DNA of 64,000 bases from Chryseobacterium sp. MYb264 (GTDB lineage Bacteria > Bacteroidota > Bacteroidia > Flavobacteriales > Weeksellaceae): the NCBI RefSeq assembly GCF_035974275.1, contig NZ_CP142422.1, positions 4,464,001-4,528,000 of the forward strand. The letters run 5' to 3'. How positions within the stretch are numbered: position 1 is the stretch's first letter; every line of letters starts with the position of its first letter. Below the pieces are notes generated by a model. It did not search any database and was not told the DNA's origin. It saw nothing but the letters and a program-made list of their open reading frames with translations. The position numbers and the translations under genes were made by a program. Positions 8,232 through 16,344 of this stretch are shown one piece after another.

Positions 8232-9401
8232 ATGGACAATCAGGAAAATCAACCTATAGATCCTCTTGGATCAATCGAGCCCCTAAAAACGTTTGAGCCT
8301 ACACCAATGGCTCCTCCTACTCCCGCAACGCCGAGTATGGCACCGGGACCGGTGATAGACAGAGACGGGAATGTACAGTTAACCCAGCTTCAGACAGAAG
8401 AGCGTAAAAAATATGAGGTTCTTGCCGATGCGATCGATGAAACCAATCCGGGATCTATCGTTAACTTCGGAGCAGAGCTTCAGCGAACGTTATCCAATCA
8501 GAGTGACAGTTTCTTAGGGAATGTCCGAAGATCTAATTCCGGGGAAGTCGGGGAATTAATCAATAATCTATTGGTAGAACTCAATTATGTAGATGTCGAG
8601 GAACTCAATCAAAATAAATTCAAAAGTTTTCTAAGCAAATTACCTTTTATGAAAAGTGTAATGACACAGATTGAGAATTTATTTGCCAAATACGATAAAA
8701 TTATCAACAATATTGATCAGATTTCTTACAAAGTAAATGCGGGAATTATTACTTCTACAAAAGATAATGCGGTTTTGCAGACCATTTTTGAAAGTAATAT
8801 CAATGCCATCAAGCAAATTGAGGAACTGGTGATCGTCGGAAACCTGAGAATGGAAAGAGCCGGTGCAGAGCTCACTCACATGGAGGCTAACCCACAGGAA
8901 TTTCAGGATTATCAGATTGCGGATAAGAGAGATTTTATTGCAAGATTAGACAGAAGACTGGCGGATCTTAAAGTTGTGCGTCTGATCATGATGCAGTCGC
9001 TTCCGCAGATCAGGCTTGTTCAGAACAACAACGTTTCGATTGCTGAGAAAGCGCAGACTATTCTAACGACTACTTTACCTCTTTGGAAAAATCAGCTTTC
9101 ATTGGCGGTTGCCATGTACAGACAACAGCAGAATATTGAAATTCAGCAGAAAGTTTCCAGCACAACGGAAGATATTCTCAGAAAGAATGCAGAAAGACTG
9201 GGGCAAAACTCGATCAATGTGGCAAGAGCTAACGAACAGACTATTGTTTCTGTAGAAACATTAAGAGAAACCACTTCAAAGCTGATCAATACTTTAAACG
9301 AAGTGAAACAGATCCAGAAACAAGGAGCAGAAGGAAGAAGAAAGCTGGATCAGGATTTGATGACGCTGGAACACGAACTAAAAGCAAACGTAAGAGGATA
9401 A
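8232..9401 (+). CDS. telA: Toxic anion resistance protein, TelA/KlaA family
   Basis: Protein of 389 aa, 6 bp after terD. A Pro-rich N-terminus (residues 10-45) is followed by a long helical, coiled-coil body. Segments such as LSKLPFMKSVMTQIENLFAK and LTTTLPLWKNQLSLAVAMYR match the TelA family in order and spacing. There are no membrane segments. TelA proteins usually accompany TerD in stress clusters and are thought to be part of a membrane-associated complex. The molecular role is not settled. Confidence 0.9.
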   Translation: MDNQENQPIDPLGSIEPLKTFEPTPMAPPTPATPSMAPGPVIDRDGNVQLTQLQTEERKKYEVLADAIDETNPGSIVNFGAELQRTLSNQSDSFLGNVRRSNSGEVGELINNLLVELNYVDVEELNQNKFKSFLSKLPFMKSVMTQIENLFAKYDKIINNIDQISYKVNAGIITSTKDNAVLQTIFESNINAIKQIEELVIVGNLRMERAGAELTHMEANPQEFQDYQIADKRDFIARLDRRLADLKVVRLIMMQSLPQIRLVQNNNVSIAEKAQTILTTTLPLWKNQLSLAVAMYRQQQNIEIQQKVSSTTEDILRKNAERLGQNSINVARANEQTIVSVETLRETTSKLINTLNEVKQIQKQGAEGRRKLDQDLMTLEHELKANVRG

Positions 9402-9439
9402 TAGCATAGGAAAAGGTGAATGATGATGCGGTAAACATA

Positions 9440-10366
9440 ATGTCCCAAAGCAACAGAAGATTAACAAAGCTTAAACTTCTGGCCAATTTTTTTGAAAATG
9501 TTGATGTAATTTCGATCTATATTAAAACCGATATTATACACAATCTTTTTCAGGAAAACAAGGGATTGGATTACAGTAAACTCGAACTTTTTCACTTGCA
9601 GTATACCGATAGCGTGATCGAACTTCTGACGAAGATAAAAAGACAGAAAGAGAACGATCTATTGGCTATCATTAATGAAATTGATATCAATAACAAGTAC
9701 ATTTCAAGTTTTGAAGATAAACACGATAATAGTTTTGAAACAGACCGCAGGATGTACAGTGGAATTTTTTCGAATCAGCTGAAAAGTCTGTATAAGGATC
9801 TCACGGAAGATAAATTCCGTTTAAATTGGGAAAATGTGCTGTATTTCAATAAAAAATATGCCACAGAATTTTACAGAAATGAAGGGGATGAAGAACCGTT
9901 GAAATCTGCTGCTTTTCCGGCTTACAAATATCTTGATTATGAAATTGAAAGGAAATTGTTGGGCAGGCTCAACATTCAGGATTTTAGAGTGCGTTTTATT
10001 TGCGGATATCTGATTTCTACACATGAATATGAGTTGTTCAGAGTTTTTCAGTCCGATGATCATTTTATTTTTGATGTAGAAGGGAAGAAAATGTATCTGA
10101 TCGATGCAAAAAAGCTTGAAAAACTGGATACTTCACCTAATGAATCGAATCAGACCTCGATTGTAGATCAGCTGAAAAGTAAAAATGAGCAGTTGGAAGA
10201 AAATATCAATCAGAGAAAAAGAATATTGCCGGCGGAGGTAAGTTCTGTTTTGAAAGATTATCTTCAGAATCTTGAAAATATTGATATCATGAGTACAATT
10301 TTTGACATCAATGAAGAAACAAATATCCTTCGTGCGATGCTGAATTTAAATTTAAATAACAATTAA
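9440..10366 (+). CDS. Uncharacterised Ter-cluster protein, coiled coil near C-terminus
   Basis: 308 aa from ATG 9440. An in-frame GTG at 9416 would add eight residues, but GTG starts are uncommon here, so 9440 is preferred. I recognise no enzyme motif, signal peptide or membrane segment. The protein is helical and charged, with a probable coiled coil around SIVDQLKSKNEQLEENINQR (about 240-260). It sits between telA and the second terD gene in the same direction, so it is very likely part of the same system, perhaps a scaffold or partner of TelA. Confidence 0.75.
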   Translation: MSQSNRRLTKLKLLANFFENVDVISIYIKTDIIHNLFQENKGLDYSKLELFHLQYTDSVIELLTKIKRQKENDLLAIINEIDINNKYISSFEDKHDNSFETDRRMYSGIFSNQLKSLYKDLTEDKFRLNWENVLYFNKKYATEFYRNEGDEEPLKSAAFPAYKYLDYEIERKLLGRLNIQDFRVRFICGYLISTHEYELFRVFQSDDHFIFDVEGKKMYLIDAKKLEKLDTSPNESNQTSIVDQLKSKNEQLEENINQRKRILPAEVSSVLKDYLQNLENIDIMSTIFDINEETNILRAMLNLNLNNN

Positions 10367-10367
10367 A

Positions 10368-10422
10368 AGCAAAGAATGGTGAAAACCGTAATATGAGAAA
10401 ACAAAAATTCTCTTTCTTTGCT
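10368..10422 (+). repeat. Inverted repeat between Ter-cluster genes
   Basis: AGCAAAGAA (10368-10376) and its exact complement TTCTTTGCT (10414-10422) flank a 37-nt loop in the 82-bp gap before the second terD. It could form an intercistronic RNA stem. No T run follows, so it is not a clear terminator. Confidence 0.4.
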
Positions 10423-10448
10423 GAAAAGTAATAATTAAACATAAAAAG

Positions 10449-11060
10449 ATGGCTATTAATTTACAAAAAGGTCAAAGAATTAACCTGACGAAGGAAAATG
10501 GGGCAACACTTACCCAGGCTTGTGTAGGAATCAACTGGGGAGCAATTGAAAAAAAAGGATTTTTCGGCGGAATCACGAGGGAAGCTGTAGATCTGGATGC
10601 AAGCTGTATTTTATATGATGCCAACAGAAACGCTACAGAAGTCATTTATTTCGGAAATCTGAAATCTAAAAACGGAGCTGTAAAGCATAGTGGTGATGAT
10701 TTAACAGGTGACGTGAATGGGAATGACGGTCTTGACAATGAAGTAATTACTGTAGATTTCAGTAATTTAGATTCAAATGTTGAGCACGTAGCTTTGGTTT
10801 TGAACAGCTATAAAGGTCAGGATTTTGGAACAATTCCTTTCGCTTCAATCAGAATTTATGAAGGAACACCAACGAATGTAAGAGAGGTTTTCGCTAAATA
10901 TGATATTGCTAATGATGCTTCTTTCAGAGGACATGTAGCAATGGTAATGGGTGTTTTCTACAAAAGAAATAATGAATGGAAATTCAACGCGGTAGGAGAC
11001 CCTACAGCAGACAGAAAATTGCAGGAAACCATAGAAACGGTGAAGCAAAAATATTTGTAA
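10449..11060 (+). CDS. TerD family protein (second paralogue)
   Basis: Protein of 203 aa. It starts with the same MAINLQKGQR as the first TerD and carries VDLDAS (47-52), the acidic loop GDDLTGD (82-88) plus a further N/D-rich stretch, and ends the domain with EWKFNAVGDP. An insertion around KKGFFGGITREA (35-46) and the longer calcium loop set it apart, closer to TerZ/TerA-type variants. It is probably a partner of the first TerD. Exact subfamily name uncertain. Confidence 0.9.
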   Translation: MAINLQKGQRINLTKENGATLTQACVGINWGAIEKKGFFGGITREAVDLDASCILYDANRNATEVIYFGNLKSKNGAVKHSGDDLTGDVNGNDGLDNEVITVDFSNLDSNVEHVALVLNSYKGQDFGTIPFASIRIYEGTPTNVREVFAKYDIANDASFRGHVAMVMGVFYKRNNEWKFNAVGDPTADRKLQETIETVKQKYL

Positions 11061-11071
11061 AATTGGTATTC

Positions 11072-11143
11072 AATAAGAACAGGCTTCAGCCCGTTTAATG
11101 AAAAGGTAAGTTTCTAATTCGGCTTTAGCCAAAACTTATTTTA
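11072..11143. repeat. Dispersed repeat with GGCTTTAGCC palindrome (copy 1)
   Basis: AAGAACAGGCTTCAGCCCGTTT near the left end and GGCTTTAGCCAAAACTTATT near the right end, both hairpin-forming. A second copy of the same layout is at 34371-34440. It fills the gap between the second terD gene and terC. Confidence 0.6.
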
Positions 11144-11233
11144 AAATATTGAATTTTAAGACAATAAATTTAAATGGCAATACTTGTACTCGTACAACTA
11201 TTGCTTTTATCATATAAAAAAGCACATTAAAAA

Positions 11234-12280
11234 GTGGACAAACATCAAAGTATTATAGATCTTCATCCAGGGTTGGTGTGGGGATTTGCGGTAACGGTTG
11301 TTATCATGTTACTCCTTGACTTAGGAGTTTTTAACAAAAAAAGTCATGAGGTTTCTTCCAAAGAAGCCACCATCTGGTCAATTGTCTGGATTTCTTTGTC
11401 TATGGTATTTTCCGGAGTCGTTTATTGGGTTTTCAATACCGACGGAACACCGGAAAGTCACAATTTGGCAATTGATAAATTTACGCAATATCAGGCCGCT
11501 TATTGGGTTGAAAAGGCACTTTCAGTGGATAACCTCTTTGTATTTATCTTAGTTTTCGGATTCTTTAAAGTGCCGAAATATCTTCACCATAAGGTGCTTT
11601 TCTGGGGAATTATCGGAGCATTGATTTTCAGAGCAATCTTCATTTTTGCCGGAGTTGGATTAATTAATTTGACTTATTTACCTACAATGAATATTTTCGG
11701 ACAGGCCGTTGATATTAATATTGTTATGGTTCTTTTCGGTTTATTCCTTGTCTATGCCGGGATCAAATCCTGGGGAGACGGTGGCGATGATGAAGATGAA
11801 GATTACAGCAATACTGCCGGCGCTAAACTGATTAAAAGATTCTGGAAAGTTTCTGATAATTATGTTGGAGACAAATTTTTCACCGTTCAGAATGGTATCA
11901 AAATGGCGACTCCGCTTTTGGTGGTTGTGGCGGTTATTGAGTTTACAGACGTATTGTTCGCGGTAGATTCTATTCCGGCGATCTTCGCTATTTCGGATGA
12001 CCCTTTCATTCTTTACACCTCGAATATCTTTGCCATTTTAGGCTTAAGATCCCTGTATTTTCTTTTGGCGAACTTTATTCACATGTTCAGCAAATTGCCT
12101 TACGGATTGGCCATTATCCTGTCATTCATCGGAGTTAAAATGCTGATTGCACCATGGATTCACATTTCATCACCAGTTTCTTTAGGAATTGTAGGTGGAG
12201 TATTGGTAATCTCGGTAATCTTGTCAATCATTTTCCCTGATAAAGAGGATAAAGAGGAGAAAGAGAAAATAGAAGAATAA
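11234..12280 (+). CDS. terC: TerC/Alx family integral membrane protein
   Basis: Protein of 348 aa with a GTG start (no Met until residue 20; the family start fits GTG). Eight or nine membrane segments. Typical TerC motifs: WVEKALSVDNLFVFILVFGF (about 91-110), EFTDVLFAVDSIPAIFAISDDPF (about 236-258) and GLRSLYFLL. The acidic residues inside the membrane (D of SVDN, E and D of EFTD and AVDS) are the proposed metal-binding sites. TerC/Alx proteins bind or export metal ions (Mn in Alx) and interact with TerD and TelA. The acidic loop GGDDEDEDYSN and charged tail DKEDKEEKEK are cytoplasmic. It closes the Ter cluster. Confidence 0.92.
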   Translation: MDKHQSIIDLHPGLVWGFAVTVVIMLLLDLGVFNKKSHEVSSKEATIWSIVWISLSMVFSGVVYWVFNTDGTPESHNLAIDKFTQYQAAYWVEKALSVDNLFVFILVFGFFKVPKYLHHKVLFWGIIGALIFRAIFIFAGVGLINLTYLPTMNIFGQAVDINIVMVLFGLFLVYAGIKSWGDGGDDEDEDYSNTAGAKLIKRFWKVSDNYVGDKFFTVQNGIKMATPLLVVVAVIEFTDVLFAVDSIPAIFAISDDPFILYTSNIFAILGLRSLYFLLANFIHMFSKLPYGLAIILSFIGVKMLIAPWIHISSPVSLGIVGGVLVISVILSIIFPDKEDKEEKEKIEE

Positions 12281-12303
12281 TTTTAATTCATCTCTATGAT
12301 ATA

Positions 12304-12330
12304 AAGGCTTTACCTGGGTGTAGAGCCTTT
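12304..12330 (+). terminator. Intrinsic terminator after terC
   Basis: AAGGCTTTAC / GTAGAGCCTT stem with one mismatch and a 5-6 nt loop, followed by a T run. It marks the end of the Ter cluster transcript. Confidence 0.75.
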
Positions 12331-12401
12331 TTTATTGATGAATATATCTGAAAAATTCATTTGCGAAGTAAAACTTACTATTCACGATTCACTTTAAAAT
12401 C

Positions 12402-13400
12402 CTATTTATATTTCAACAGCTTATTGATCTTTTGCCTAGTTTGCAACGAAACCTTATACGCTTCATCTCTCAATTTTTGGATCTTTCCAACAGGCTGAAA
12501 ATAATATTTACTTTCAAAAGGATTAAAAGACAACAATTCGTTTTCGCAAGCCGTTGGATTTTGTAAAGCACCTTTTTCTATTTTTACTTCTCCAATTTTG
12601 ATGAAAGGCGAATTTTTCCATTCAACATTTAATCTGTTAATAGGTTGATGCTTCAGATCGTAACAAATTTGAATTAAAACATCGGCGTAAAAATCATTTT
12701 CATTAAAATAACGATTCAAAGCATCTTTTGGTCTCTTTTTTTTATCGAAATTTTTATCAACAGATTTAGGCTGAAGTTTTATTTTCATCATATTTTCTCC
12801 CAAACGGTAAGCCCCAACCGAATGATAATCGAATGATAAAATAAAATCATTTCTTTTAGCAAAAAGCTTAAAACCATTTTTTAAGAACGAACCTGTAAAA
12901 GTGGAAGGTATAACTTTTAAAATCTGAAGCATCAACGAAAAAGAACTCCATTTTTTAATGTAAAACCGATTGACAGAAGTGAATAATTTCAAAAAAGTAC
13001 TCACGGAATTAATCGGGAACAAAGGAAAGTTCACCAAAGGATAATTGGCTAGCAGATCTCCATTTTCATCTTTTATCTTCACCGAAAATCCATAAGCAGG
13101 AACATCTTTTTTGCTATCATTAATTTTCAATTGAGCATTCGAAAAACGAATCATCAGTTCATATCTTTCCTTATCAAAAAAAGGCTGAAGTTCTTCAGGT
13201 ACATTTTTATCAATGATGAATTCTCCTTTTGCTACGGCATAGGTCTTTGCATGGGCATTTCGGGTGGCGTAATTTACATCGCTTATGGTTGATGACTGTT
13301 CAACAAAGTCGGCGATACTTTTTTTATTGATCTCAAGCAGTTCCTTTTCTTCGTCGGTTAGCTTGTCGTATTTCTTATTATATTTTAATGGACTTGGCAT
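12402..13400 (-). CDS. Catalase-like heme-binding family protein
   Basis: Protein of 332 aa. It resembles small catalase-related proteins (the y4iL/SrpA-like group), shorter than classical catalases of about 480 aa. The N-terminal RNAHAKTYAVAKGEF (about 47-61) carries the distal histidine context. ELMIRFSNAQ matches the catalase R-x-SN strand, and the C-terminal LSFNPFESKYYFQPVGKIQKLRDEAY fits the family end. No signal peptide. Related proteins may act as peroxidases or organic peroxide reductases rather than true catalases. It is convergent with terC and transcribed alone. Confidence 0.75.
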   Translation of the reverse strand: MPSPLKYNKKYDKLTDEEKELLEINKKSIADFVEQSSTISDVNYATRNAHAKTYAVAKGEFIIDKNVPEELQPFFDKERYELMIRFSNAQLKINDSKKDVPAYGFSVKIKDENGDLLANYPLVNFPLFPINSVSTFLKLFTSVNRFYIKKWSSFSLMLQILKVIPSTFTGSFLKNGFKLFAKRNDFILSFDYHSVGAYRLGENMMKIKLQPKSVDKNFDKKKRPKDALNRYFNENDFYADVLIQICYDLKHQPINRLNVEWKNSPFIKIGEVKIEKGALQNPTACENELLSFNPFESKYYFQPVGKIQKLRDEAYKVSLQTRQKINKLLKYK

Positions 13401-13591
13401 TTAGTTTTTAAATTCAATTATAACGCCAAGTTTCGAGAAAGGTGTTAACGCAGTATTAAAGATATTTGAAATAATTTATAAGCTTAAAATGAGAAAATAG
13501 AAATTTTTGTTATTTTATTTAAAATCAACTATTTATGGGTTTTGAAATCTTTAAATAAATTAAATTTTTTAATCTTTAAATCAACAATAAC

Positions 13592-13599
13592 TATCTTTG
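13592..13599 (+). promoter_or_regulatory. -7 box of the FKBP gene
   Basis: TATCTTTG, a perfect TAnnTTTG, ends 15 bp before the ATG at 13615, so the transcript leader is only about ten bases. This shows that the TTG at 13597 lies in the promoter and cannot be the start. Confidence 0.65.
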
Positions 13600-13614
13600 C
13601 AAAAATATTTAATT

Positions 13615-14049
13615 ATGGGAGTAGCAGATATGTTATTTAAACGTAAAAAAGAATTGGCAGAGAAAAACCTGAAAGATGGTCAGGAATATATGGCAGAATA
13701 CGGAAAAAGAGAAACGGTGATTGAATTACCAAGCGGATTGCAGTATGAGATCATCACGGAAGGTGATGGCGCAAAACCGGGACCGAAATCTACCGTAAAA
13801 TGCCATTATCACGGAACTACAATCACTGGAAAAGTGTTCGATAGCTCTGTAAAAAGAGGGACTCCGGCTTCATTTCCTTTGAATAAAGTAATTAAAGGAT
13901 GGACAGAAGCACTTCAGTTGATGCCTGTTGGAAGCAAGTGGAGATTAATTCTTCCTGCGCATCTGGCATATGGAGATCAGCAGATCAGCAAAGAAATTGG
14001 GCCAAACAGTACCCTTATTTTCGAAGTGGAATTATTGGATATCAAATAA
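13615..14049 (+). CDS. FKBP-type peptidyl-prolyl cis-trans isomerase
   Basis: 144 aa from the ATG at 13615. A short helical N-terminus (FKRKKELAEKNLKDGQEYMA) resembles the dimerisation end of FkpA/Mip-type proteins. The FKBP domain (about 38-144) contains the usual SGLQYEIITEG, VKCHYHGT, FDSSVKRGTP, VIKGWTEALQLMPVGSKW and LAYGDQ, and ends in LIFEVELLDIK. No signal peptide, so it is cytoplasmic. It catalyses prolyl isomerisation during protein folding. Confidence 0.92.
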   Translation: MGVADMLFKRKKELAEKNLKDGQEYMAEYGKRETVIELPSGLQYEIITEGDGAKPGPKSTVKCHYHGTTITGKVFDSSVKRGTPASFPLNKVIKGWTEALQLMPVGSKWRLILPAHLAYGDQQISKEIGPNSTLIFEVELLDIK

Positions 14050-14070
14050 TCTATCCTTAAAAATAGCTTA

Positions 14071-14102
14071 AAAATCTACCTGAAATTCGGGTAGATTTTT
14101 TT
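14071..14102 (+). terminator. Intrinsic terminator after the FKBP gene
   Basis: AAAATCTACC and GGGTAGATTTTT form a long stem with an 8-nt loop and a T-rich tail. Confidence 0.8.
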
Positions 14103-14182
14103 ATTTGTGTTATCTTAGTATTTATAATCAATGCAGATTTATTTCCGATTTTAGGGCTTTGCACAAATAAAAATACAACCAA

Positions 14183-15133
14183 ATGAAAAGTTTATTCTAT
14201 CTCCTGGCTGCTTTTAGTATGCTTACGTCCTGTGTCTCCAGAAAAAACCAGGTGATCAAACAAAATATTCTTACCCTGAAGGACAGCTATTGTAAAGCAC
14301 CTTTTCAATATAATTATACTAATAAAGTTCCTTCTTATAATTCAGATTCTATTATTGCTGCGAATAAAGAACTGAAACCGATGTTTTCAGATCAAAGTAT
14401 TTTAATTTTAAATGCTTTGGATAATTTGGATGAAGTTCATGATATTATCGAGCTTAAAAAAAATACGTCTTTAGATGCTCAGGTTAAAGTTTTACAGTTA
14501 AAAGGAAAGATTAATAGTAAAATTACCATTGCTTTAACAGAATTAGATGCTGTTGCCGCCGAATTTGACTGTGAAGGTGAAAGAGTAGCGCAAATCGGAA
14601 GTTATGTTGATAATCTGAACGATTCCAGAAATAATAAGCTTATTTTATATTCAATTATAACAGGGGCCGCCGCTTCGATTGCCGGAGGTATTGTAAAAGA
14701 TAACGGCTGGAGCAATGCGATTGATATTGGCGGGGGTATTTTAGGAGCCGGATTTGGTTTGGCGACATTAAATCCTAAAGGTCAAAAAGTTGAATTTATT
14801 CATCAGAGAAATCTGTTAAGAGATATTTGGACGGAGAAATTAAAGGCCGCTAATTTTCCTCCGTTTGTCTGGTATATGTATACAGAGAAAAAGTTTTCAA
14901 ACAAAGAAAAGCATTCAATTATTGGTAGCATGAAAGAAAGATGGCTGCATTATCAGTTTGAAGATAATAAAACGGATGCAGACCAATCGGTAATTTTCAG
15001 TGATGGTGGCTTTTACAGAGCAAATGATCTTCATAACAGAGAAGCAATGTTGAATCAAATGCAATCGGCGACGAGAACTATTAATCAGAATATCAATTAT
15101 TTATTATTGGATTTGGATAGATTAATATTGTAA
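14183..15133 (+). CDS. Uncharacterised lipoprotein
   Basis: Protein of 316 aa. The N-terminus MKSLFYLLAAFSMLTSC is a type II signal peptide with a lipobox (LTSC), so the mature protein would be lipid anchored at Cys17. A glycine-rich hydrophobic stretch (about 155-195: IITGAAASIAGGIVKDNG and GGGILGAGFGLA) looks like two small membrane-interacting hairpins. I recognise no known domain. A stand-alone gene upstream of the Rrf2 unit. Function unknown. Confidence 0.75.
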   Translation: MKSLFYLLAAFSMLTSCVSRKNQVIKQNILTLKDSYCKAPFQYNYTNKVPSYNSDSIIAANKELKPMFSDQSILILNALDNLDEVHDIIELKKNTSLDAQVKVLQLKGKINSKITIALTELDAVAAEFDCEGERVAQIGSYVDNLNDSRNNKLILYSIITGAAASIAGGIVKDNGWSNAIDIGGGILGAGFGLATLNPKGQKVEFIHQRNLLRDIWTEKLKAANFPPFVWYMYTEKKFSNKEKHSIIGSMKERWLHYQFEDNKTDADQSVIFSDGGFYRANDLHNREAMLNQMQSATRTINQNINYLLLDLDRLIL

Positions 15134-15140
15134 AATAAAA

Positions 15141-15171
15141 ATTAAATGTAATAAAATTTGTTACATTTAAT
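15141..15171 (+). promoter_or_regulatory. Palindromic operator upstream of the Rrf2 gene
   Basis: ATTAAATGTAA (15141-15151) and TTACATTTAAT (15161-15171) form a perfect 11-bp inverted repeat. Its core TGTAATAAAATTTGTTACA (15147-15165) recurs with one change at 15631-15649. It lies just upstream of the -7 box at 15180, a good position for repression. Confidence 0.65.
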
Positions 15172-15179
15172 TTTTTGCT

Positions 15180-15187
15180 TACCTTTG
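15180..15187 (+). promoter_or_regulatory. -7 box of the Rrf2 gene
   Basis: TACCTTTG matches TAnnTTTG. The ATG follows 13 bp later. TTTG at 15157-15160, inside the palindrome, can serve as the -33 element (19-bp spacer), so a bound repressor would block the promoter. Confidence 0.6.
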
Positions 15188-15200
15188 TAGGGTAATTACG

Positions 15201-15611
15201 ATGAACAATACAAGATTTGCTACGGCAATACATATTATGATTTTACTGGCGAAAAACCCTCAGGAATGGTTAACTTCTGAGTGGATGGCGGGTAGCATCA
15301 ATATCAACGCGGTTGTTGTACGTAAAGAGATCAGTGTTTTGAGAGAAGCGGGGCTCATAATAAGCCGACAGGGAAAAGAAGGGGGAAGTCAGCTTTCTAG
15401 AAACGCAGAATCTATTACAATTTCTGAAATTTATTCAGCGGTAAAAAATACGGAACTTTTAGGAAAGAAAAATCAAAATCCTAATCCGGTTTGTAGCGTG
15501 GGAAGAGAGATTAACAATCATCTGGATCATTTATTTACAGAAACTGATCGATTGGTTTTAAATTTTTTAGGAGATAAATCGCTTCAGCAATTTAGTGATC
15601 AATTTGAATGA
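15201..15611 (+). CDS. Rrf2 family transcriptional regulator
   Basis: Protein of 136 aa, usual length for the family. The N-terminal winged HTH is clear: RFATAIHIMILLA (5-17), the VVVRKEISVLREAGLI recognition part (about 39-54) and the wing SRQGKEGGSQLSR. Instead of the three Fe-S cysteines of IscR/NsrR, only one Cys (in NPVCSVG, about residue 99) is present, which suggests a thiol-sensing or non-metal member such as YwnA. It is followed by a reductase-like gene, and the same palindrome lies before both genes, so autoregulation plus control of the neighbour is likely. Confidence 0.85.
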   Translation: MNNTRFATAIHIMILLAKNPQEWLTSEWMAGSININAVVVRKEISVLREAGLIISRQGKEGGSQLSRNAESITISEIYSAVKNTELLGKKNQNPNPVCSVGREINNHLDHLFTETDRLVLNFLGDKSLQQFSDQFE

Positions 15612-15630
15612 AAATTTTTTTAACCATAAG

Positions 15631-15649
15631 TGTAATAAAATTTATTACA
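15631..15649 (+). promoter_or_regulatory. Second palindromic operator, before the NAD(P)-binding gene
   Basis: TGTAATAAAATTTATTACA is a perfect 19-bp palindrome, identical at 18 of 19 positions to the core upstream of the Rrf2 gene. It ends 23 bp before the next ATG. Confidence 0.65.
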
Positions 15650-15672
15650 ATTTAATTTAAAAATAAAATATT

Positions 15673-16323
15673 ATGAAAAAAGTAGCAGTAATTGGTGCGA
15701 CAGGATTTGTGGGAACACAAGTGGTAAACGAATTGGTAAACAGAGGATATGAAGTAGAAGCGATTGTAAGAGATGCTTCAAAGGTTCAGCAAAACGAAAA
15801 AGTAACCGCTAAAAGTGTTGATGTAAACAATGTAAACGAATTGGCAGATGCTTTGAAAGGAAATGATGCGGTAATCAGTTCTTTTAACGCAGGTTGGACA
15901 AACCCAAATTTATACGATGACTTTTTAAACGGTTCCATAAACATTGAAAAGGCCGTTGAAGAATCAGGCGTGAAGAGGTTTATTACCGTTGGGGGTGCCG
16001 GAAGTCTTTTTATAGACGGTAATCAGTTGGTAGACGGACCGGATTTTCCTGCAGAAATTAAACCTGGAGCTACGGCTGCAAGAGATTATTTAAATAAAAT
16101 TAAAGAGAATACCGTGTTGGACTGGACATTCTTCAGTCCTGCTATCGAAATGCATCAGGGGACGGCAGGAATCAGAACAGGAAAATACAGAACAGCTTTG
16201 GAGAATCCTGTTTTCAATGAAGAGGGGAGAAGTGTACTTTCTGTAGAAGATGTAGCAGTGGCATTGGTGGATGAGTTAGAGCAAAATAACCATATCCGTG
16301 AACGTTTTACAGCTGCTTATTAA
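15673..16323 (+). CDS. NAD(P)H-binding, atypical SDR protein
   Basis: Protein of 216 aa. Rossmann signature VIGATGFVGTQVVNEL (5-20) with GxxGxxG, then VEAIVRDASKV (about 28-38) as expected for NAD(P)H-binding YwnB/YtfG-like proteins. VISSFNAGW and FITVGGAGSLF mark later strands. The catalytic Tyr-x3-Lys of classical SDRs is not obvious, as in this subgroup. It follows the Rrf2 gene by 61 bp and has its own copy of the palindrome, so it is probably the main regulatory target. Substrate unknown, perhaps a stress-related quinone or isoprenoid. Confidence 0.85.
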   Translation: MKKVAVIGATGFVGTQVVNELVNRGYEVEAIVRDASKVQQNEKVTAKSVDVNNVNELADALKGNDAVISSFNAGWTNPNLYDDFLNGSINIEKAVEESGVKRFITVGGAGSLFIDGNQLVDGPDFPAEIKPGATAARDYLNKIKENTVLDWTFFSPAIEMHQGTAGIRTGKYRTALENPVFNEEGRSVLSVEDVAVALVDELEQNNHIRERFTAAY

Positions 16324-16344
16324 TTTTAATTAAATAATTAATTG

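Noticed and set aside
13597..13614. TTG start six codons upstream for the FKBP protein
   Set aside because: This TTG is part of the -7 promoter box TATCTTTG; the ATG at 13615 fits the family.
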